Below the pieces are notes generated by a model. The model saw only the letters and a list, made by a program, of their open reading frames with translations. It had not been told where the DNA came from and did no database searches. From Proteobacteria bacterium UBA4457 (GTDB lineage Bacteria > Pseudomonadota > Gammaproteobacteria > Ga0077536): a stretch of DNA of 7,007 nt. Both the position numbers and the translations under genes were made by a program. The stretch spans positions 1 through 7,007 of the forward strand of contig DGOV01000054.1 in NCBI GenBank assembly GCA_002390205.1. The letters run 5' to 3'. Shown here piece after piece: positions 1 through 4,300 of this stretch (the stretch's first letter is position 1; each line of letters opens with the position of its first letter).

Positions 1-423
1 AATAAATTTGTCCACCCCCTGAACTACAGAATAGATATCATACATACCACCTGAGTTAGCACAGGATCCCATTGAAATAATCCATCTGGGCTCCAGCAGT
101 TGCTCGTACAGTCTTTGCACAACAGGTGCCATCTTCAAAAAACAGGTACCGGATATAACCATAAGGTCTGCTTGTCGAGGGGTCGCTCTTATAACCTCAG
201 AACCAAATCGGGCAATATCATGACGACTAGTGAAAGAGGTCGCCATCTCTACATAACAGCAAGACAAGCCAAAATTAAATGGCCAAAGTGAATGCGCTCT
301 ACCCCAGGCAATCAAATCTTCAAGTTTAGCGAACGCTACATTGCGCTTGACCTGCTCTTCAATAAAATCATCACTTTCACCTATCACATTGCCCTGTTCG
401 GGGCGCGTTAAGCTCCAATCCAT
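1..423 (-). CDS. nuoB: NADH-quinone oxidoreductase subunit B (NuoB), 3' end cut by window edge
   Basis: NuoB is the peripheral-arm subunit of respiratory complex I that holds the terminal [4Fe-4S] cluster N2 and passes electrons to quinone at the membrane interface. The window shows 141 codons from the ATG at 423-421; the C-terminal part lies beyond base 1. The protein begins MDWSLTRPEQ and contains the family hallmarks WPFNFGLSCCYVEM, RHDIARFG, RATPRQADLMV, GTCF and SMGSCANSGGMYDIYSVVQG. Three expected N2 ligands are visible, Cys55, Cys56 and Cys121, at the same spacing as Cys63, Cys64 and Cys129 of E. coli NuoB. The fourth, in the CPPRPE motif, would be off the window. The N terminus is about 8 residues shorter than in E. 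coli. The start overlaps the nuoA stop (TAATG), as expected for translational coupling, and a good Shine-Dalgarno lies 5 bases upstream. Nothing looks broken in the visible part. Confidence 0.97.
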   Translation of the reverse strand, partial: MDWSLTRPEQGNVIGESDDFIEEQVKRNVAFAKLEDLIAWGRAHSLWPFNFGLSCCYVEMATSFTSRHDIARFGSEVIRATPRQADLMVISGTCFLKMAPVVQRLYEQLLEPRWIISMGSCANSGGMYDIYSVVQGVDKFI

Positions 424-842
424 TACTCCACCTCAGCCAATTTTTGCGCCGATTCAAGTCCAACGCGAGTTTTATTTCCCCACTCAAGAGCCCCAGATCG
501 CCATTCGTAAACAAGCACCAAACCGAGGATTGCAATAAACACCACCATTGCCAAATATCCCTGCCAACCTAGTTCAAAAAAAGCAATGGCCCAAGCAAAA
601 ATGAATACAGTTTCCAGATCAAAAATAACGAAAAATATAGCAACCAAATAGAACTCCACAGAGATCCTAATTTGAGAACCACCTACAGAAACGATACCGG
701 ACTCAAAAGGATCATTAGTTGCTGCCTCTCGGCGACGCTGACCAAGGAGCCATGACAGCACAAGCATGGTGACTACCAACATAATCACCATGAAAAAATA
801 AATGGCGAGAGGCCATATCTCATTCGCGTAGGAATTAGCCAT
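423..842 (-). CDS. nuoA: NADH-quinone oxidoreductase subunit A (NuoA), complete
   Basis: NuoA is a small membrane subunit of complex I near the quinone site, where it joins the membrane arm to NuoB and its partners. The protein is 139 residues (E. coli NuoA is 147) with three hydrophobic segments at about 9-34, 64-87 and 95-115. The family loop NDPFESG is at residues 43-49, followed by the conserved second helix FYLVAIFFVIFDLE (64-77). That helix contains Asp75 and Glu77, matching the conserved acidic pair of the family. The C-terminal YEWRSGALEWG also fits. The frame can be opened at a TTG (848), but GGAGGG directly abuts that codon. The ATG at 842-840 has it 6 bases away, so the ATG start is chosen. 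The stop TAA overlaps the nuoB ATG by one base. This is the first nuo gene here, so the operon promoter should lie upstream, between 843 and 1301 or further. Confidence 0.97.
   Translation of the reverse strand: MANSYANEIWPLAIYFFMVIMLVVTMLVLSWLLGQRRREAATNDPFESGIVSVGGSQIRISVEFYLVAIFFVIFDLETVFIFAWAIAFFELGWQGYLAMVVFIAILGLVLVYEWRSGALEWGNKTRVGLESAQKLAEVE
429..434 (-). promoter_or_regulatory. Ribosome binding site of nuoB inside the end of nuoA
   Basis: On the minus strand GAGGTG lies 5 bases upstream of the nuoB ATG and overlaps the last codons of nuoA. It is a strong match to the anti-Shine-Dalgarno sequence at normal spacing, so nuoB can be initiated independently as well as by re-initiation after the overlapping nuoA stop. 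Confidence 0.7.
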
Positions 843-848
843 TAGCAA

Positions 849-854
849 CCCTCC
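849..854 (-). promoter_or_regulatory. Ribosome binding site that fixes the nuoA start
   Basis: Minus-strand GGAGGG is followed by TTGCTA and then the ATG of nuoA. The 6-base spacing to the ATG is ideal, while the in-frame TTG at 848 has zero spacing. This decides for ATG at 842. Confidence 0.8.
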
Positions 855-901
855 ACAGAGAAGGGTTTAATATAAAAGTAAGTCTTGAAATGAGAAAAGT
901 G

Positions 902-939
902 AAAAATAAAAAAACTTCGATCATCAACTGTAGATGATC
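902..939 (-). terminator. Terminator-like or attenuator-like hairpin upstream of nuoA
   Basis: Read on the minus strand, GATCATC (939-933), a 7-base loop TACAGTT, and the perfect complement GATGATC (925-919) form a 7-bp stem. Four bases later comes T7-A-T5 (914-902). This resembles a Rho-independent terminator, although the stem is AT-rich and the T tract starts a little late. It lies about 60 bases upstream of the nuoA ATG. It could stop read-through from the giant upstream gene, or act as a leader attenuator if the nuo promoter is upstream of it. The shape is seen in the sequence; the function is inferred. Confidence 0.4.
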
Positions 940-968
940 TAGTCGCCTGTGACAAAGATGATCTTTGT
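931..968. promoter_or_regulatory. Two GATC-containing odd palindromes, candidate operator
   Basis: Two perfect odd palindromes share the core AGATGATCT: TAGATGATCTA at 931-941 (centre 936) and ACAAAGATGATCTTTGT at 952-968 (centre 960). Their centres are 24 bases apart. A third GATGATC copy, inverted, is at 919-925. Together they hold three GATC (Dam-type) sites, at 919-922, 936-939 and 960-963. Tandem palindromes about 100 bases upstream of the first gene of an operon are a usual place for a dimeric regulator to bind. On the minus-strand RNA the larger palindrome can also fold into a 6-bp stem with a 5-base loop. No regulator can be named. Confidence 0.4.
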
Positions 969-991
969 ACAGATTCAATGGCATAAAACAC

Positions 992-1006
992 CCCAAGGTT
1001 TTTGGG
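992..1006. other. Small CCCAA/TTGGG stem-loop
   Basis: A perfect 5-bp inverted repeat CCCAA...TTGGG with a 5-base loop. It is followed by TTTCTTT on the plus strand and, after three bases, by TTTT on the minus strand. It could be a weak terminator in either direction, but the stem is short and it may be chance. Confidence 0.2.
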
Positions 1007-1015
1007 TTTCTTTCG

Positions 1016-1083
1016 CCTAATGTTACTTCGTTAGGGAAGGACCCTTTATTGTTATTAGGTGTAACTCAATAACCGTACCTAAC
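1016..1083. repeat. Four alternating TTAGG/CCTAA motifs
   Basis: CCTAAT (1016-1021), GTTAGG (1030-1035), ATTAGG (1054-1059) and CCTAAC (1078-1083) lie within 68 bases. The first pairs perfectly with the third and the second with the fourth, each over 6 bases, so the two pairings interlock. CCTAA/TTAGG (1016/1031) and TTAGGT/ACCTAA (1055/1077) are alternative local stems. A further GTTATT/AATAAC inverted repeat (1051-1056, 1068-1073) overlaps this block. No protein or RNA family is recognised. Confidence 0.3.
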
Positions 1084-1246
1084 ATAGGGTTTTTCCGCAA
1101 GCATTCATTTGAATTTTATTCACTAATGGAGTGTTAATTATGTGGTTATAAATAATTTTAGGTTATATGTACAGCCAAAAGAAAAACTTAGACAGAAGTT
1201 ATCCGTGGCTACCCTCCAAACTGAGTTAAGGTAATTCTGATAGCAA

Positions 1247-1281
1247 ATAGTAAAACGCCATAAACTTAGACGCTTTACCAT
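1247..1281 (-). terminator. 3' stem-loop after the giant gene, possible terminator
   Basis: About 20 bases after the stop codon, the minus-strand transcript can form an 11-bp stem between ATGGTAAAGCG (1281-1271) and CGTTTTACTAT (1257-1247). Two of the pairs are G-U. Two further inner pairs (U-G, C-G) would leave a 9-base loop. On the plus strand the two G-U positions become A-C mismatches, so the fold suits the sense transcript. The stem is followed by TTGCTATC rather than a clear T tract, so it may be an RNA-stabilising 3' end or a weak terminator rather than a classical one. Confidence 0.4.
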
Positions 1282-1301
1282 GTTTCTCCTGTGGGCAACA
1301 A

Positions 1302-4300
1302 CTATATAGTCGGCGTTAGCGACGCCAAATGAGCCTCAATTCCAGCGGATGATGTTCGAGTGGCGTCTGCAGCAATAACATCACTGATAAGGGCTTCTCC
1401 CCGAAGTCCAAAGAGATACCTAAGGACTAGCAAGCCATCGGTCAAAGCATCTATTTGGCCATTGCCGTCAACGTCTGCTAGGTTGTTAAGAAGTTCTATT
1501 CGCGTCTCAATATCTTCTGAAGAGGTATACAACGCATCAGAGGCTAGGGTTCCTGTAATAAGTGCATCGCCATTTAGGCCAAACATACCTCTTAGCAACA
1601 AAAGACCATCGGTGAGAGCATCATATTGCCCGTTACCATCAAGATCTATCGATCCAGACGGGACTGTTCCATTGAGGAATTCATCTAACGCCAGAACGCC
1701 ATCATTGTCCTGATCACTTGAAGCATCTGAAGGGTCGTTTGGATCAAGACCATACTGGCTCTCCCAAGCATCAGGCATGCCGTCTCCGTCTGTATCATAC
1801 GCATACTCGCTATTATTAGGATAGACGTCTGAGTTATCCCCTACTCCGTCAGAATCACTATCCATAGTCTCCGTGGAATCTAGCGGAAAACGATCAAGAT
1901 TATTAGCAACACCATCACCATCACTATCATTGGTCGGATCTAAGGGTAATGCATCATCGCTATCGCTCACGCCATCGCCATCATCATCCGTATCCGCGTT
2001 ATTGCCAATACCATCCAAATCCGAATCTACGTATTCTGTTGGATCCAGTGGTAACGCATCTTCTTCATCAACAACTCCGTCGTTGTCATCGTCTTCATCA
2101 GCATTGTTACCAATACCATCTAAATCCGTATCTAGACTTTCAGATGAATCTAGGGGGAACATATCTAAGTCATCACTAACACCATCACCATCATCATCGG
2201 TATCCGCATTATCTCCCACACCATCTGAATCGGTATCTGTGGTCTCGGCAGGGTCCAGAGGGAAAGCATCAGTGTCATTAGGGACTCCATCATCATCTGT
2301 ATCTAAAAGAATGGTGATGTCCACAATTGCGTTTTCACTATCCAAACGTCCATCGTTTACTTTAAAGCTAAAGCTATCAGAGGTCGCGTCAGGCACAGAG
2401 CTTGTATAGGTAACCATCTTGGGTAATTGGTCGCCAACCTGAATACTGGAAATACTTGAATCAATAATAGCTAACCCACTTGTCTCGGCAATATAGGCGG
2501 TATTATTATCGCTTGATAGAGCTACTCCACGGGAATTGTCAGTGCTGAAGGATCCCTTAGATTTAGGCTTTAACTTATCACTGACATCAATCACTTGAAG
2601 ACTTGTGAAATCAGCTATGTATGCATACCTGCCGTCTGAGGATAAAGCTAGGCCCCAACTGTCACCCTCCGTATCAAAACTACTGAGTATTATCGGATTC
2701 GTCGAATCTGTAATGTCCGCAATCTGCAGTCCAAAGCTATCGTCAGTAATATAGGCCGTTGTATCATCACTGGATAATTTTACTGCAAGAGCACTACCAG
2801 GAGTATCGAGGGTACTTACCAGGACTGGGTATGCAGGCTTACTAATATCAATAATGTCTAAGCCGGAATCTCTCACCGCAACATAAGCCATACTCTCATC
2901 GGAGGATAAGGCAGTTTCATATGCCGTACCAGAGGTTTCTAGAGACCCCAATAAACTCGGGTTTTGAATATCACTAATGTCTATTATCTGCAATGAATTA
3001 GCATCTGCAACATAAGCGGTCAAACCATCATCTGACAAAGTAACCCCAAGAGAGAAACGCTCAGTACCAAATGTACTTAAAAGAGTCGGATTGGACGAAT
3101 CACTCACATCAATAATCTGAAGGCCTTCTTCATCATCGGCTAAATAAACCGTACTACCATCAGAAGAGACTGCTAAGCTATATGCACGCCCATTGGTATC
3201 AAAAGTACTCAGTGTCACTGGATTTGAGGCATCACTAACATCGACAATCTGTAACCCAGCCTCATAATCCGCAAGGTAAGCTCTAGCACCATCTTGAGAA
3301 ATAACCACATCTACACCGATACTATTATTAGGTACTGAGCCTAGCAAACTAGGATTAAACGCTACTGCAAAATTTCCTTTAGTAGGCTCAGAAGCAAGAT
3401 AATAAGTGAGCTTGTCGTTCTCTGGATCTGTACCAGATAACGTAATGTCTGTTGGTATTTTTTCAACCAAAGTAATCTGTTGCGCAAGGGCCGAAGGCTT
3501 CACATTAGGATAGTCTCCTACATTAACTGCACCTTGACCTTGGCCACCAGAATTAAGCGTTTGGGTGACAACAATTTCTCCTGCCGTAGTCAGTAACAAA
3601 AAGTCAGCGCCGTTCCAGCCATCACCGTAAGAATCAAACATGGTTAAGGTATAGCGAGCATCTCTCAAACACATCATCCCACTAAAGGGTGCGATGCCTT
3701 CATACAAAACTGCACCTGCAGCATCTTCCAACTCCCAGGTTACCTCTTCCGGATAACTTCCGGAAGTAACATTCACAAAATAAGAAGTCGAGGAACAAGA
3801 TAATATCCCGAAATTAACAGAATTAATAAGCGCTTGAACTTCATTTAATTGGTCTATATCAGCTCCGCTTGTTAGTAAACTAATAGCTGTCTGATAGGCC
3901 AAAAGGTTGTCAGCATTAATATTGACAAGCCCTATAATGGCATTCAAATCAGCAGTTGAGACTTCGCTAGCATCTCCCGAATCTGCGGCCACTAACAATT
4001 TATTAAGCGCGGCACTATTTCGATTGACCGCATCGCAATCCTCTATGGGAATTACGCTAGCTGACCCCACAGAAATAGACGCCCCGGGCCAGCCTGATTT
4101 TCCCTCGCAGTAACTTACAAGCTCTAGATTTCTATTGCCAAAAAAACTTTCACTCCCTAATGAAGGCCTGTCACCCAAAAAACTAGTAGCGATGAGATTG
4201 TTGTAACTAAACGCCCGCTCTCCAATTTCGGTGACACTATCAGAGATAGTGAGCGACCTAAGAGAATTAGAATGAAAAGCGTAACTACCAATGGAGGTGA

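Larger units (their letters stand above)
843..1301. other. Intergenic region between the giant gene and nuoA, no gene seen
   Basis: This 459-base, AT-rich gap carries no convincing reading frame on either strand, no tRNA cloverleaf and no recognisable small RNA. It contains the structures listed separately: the 3' stem-loop (1247-1281), the TTAGG/CCTAA block (1016-1083), the CCCAA/TTGGG hairpin (992-1006), the GATC palindromes (919-968) and the T-tract hairpin (902-939). A 10-base direct repeat AAACTTAGAC occurs at 1184-1193 and 1262-1271; the second copy overlaps the loop of the 3' stem-loop. The nuo promoter is expected here, but no strong -35/-10 pair stands out. Confidence 0.7.

Noticed and set aside
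100..291. Plus-strand 63-codon frame
   Set aside because: It is opposite the conserved core of nuoB.
849..901. Sigma-70 promoter close to nuoA (TATATT as -10 on the minus strand near 870-880)
   Set aside because: The -10 is plausible in AT-rich DNA, but the matching -35 region is poor, so it cannot be separated from chance.
1016..1083. Integron attC site or telomere-like repeat
   Set aside because: The CCTAAC/GTTAGG motifs recall attC boxes, but the required 7-base core and its spaced partner are not present and no cassette structure is seen. Four TTAGG copies in mixed orientation are not a telomere-type array.
843..1301. tRNA gene upstream of nuoA
   Set aside because: Some gammaproteobacteria have tRNA genes near this operon, but no cloverleaf or T-loop sequence (GGTTCRA) was found on either strand.
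1929..2303. CRISPR-like or noncoding tandem repeat
   Set aside because: The repeats are in frame, keep a protein pattern and vary at third positions; they are coding calcium-binding repeats.
1873..2409. Plus-strand 178-codon Ser/Pro-rich reading frame
   Set aside because: It is the antisense shadow of the Asp-rich thrombospondin type 3 array; its low complexity simply mirrors GAT codons read backwards, and the minus-strand frame is clearly the real gene.
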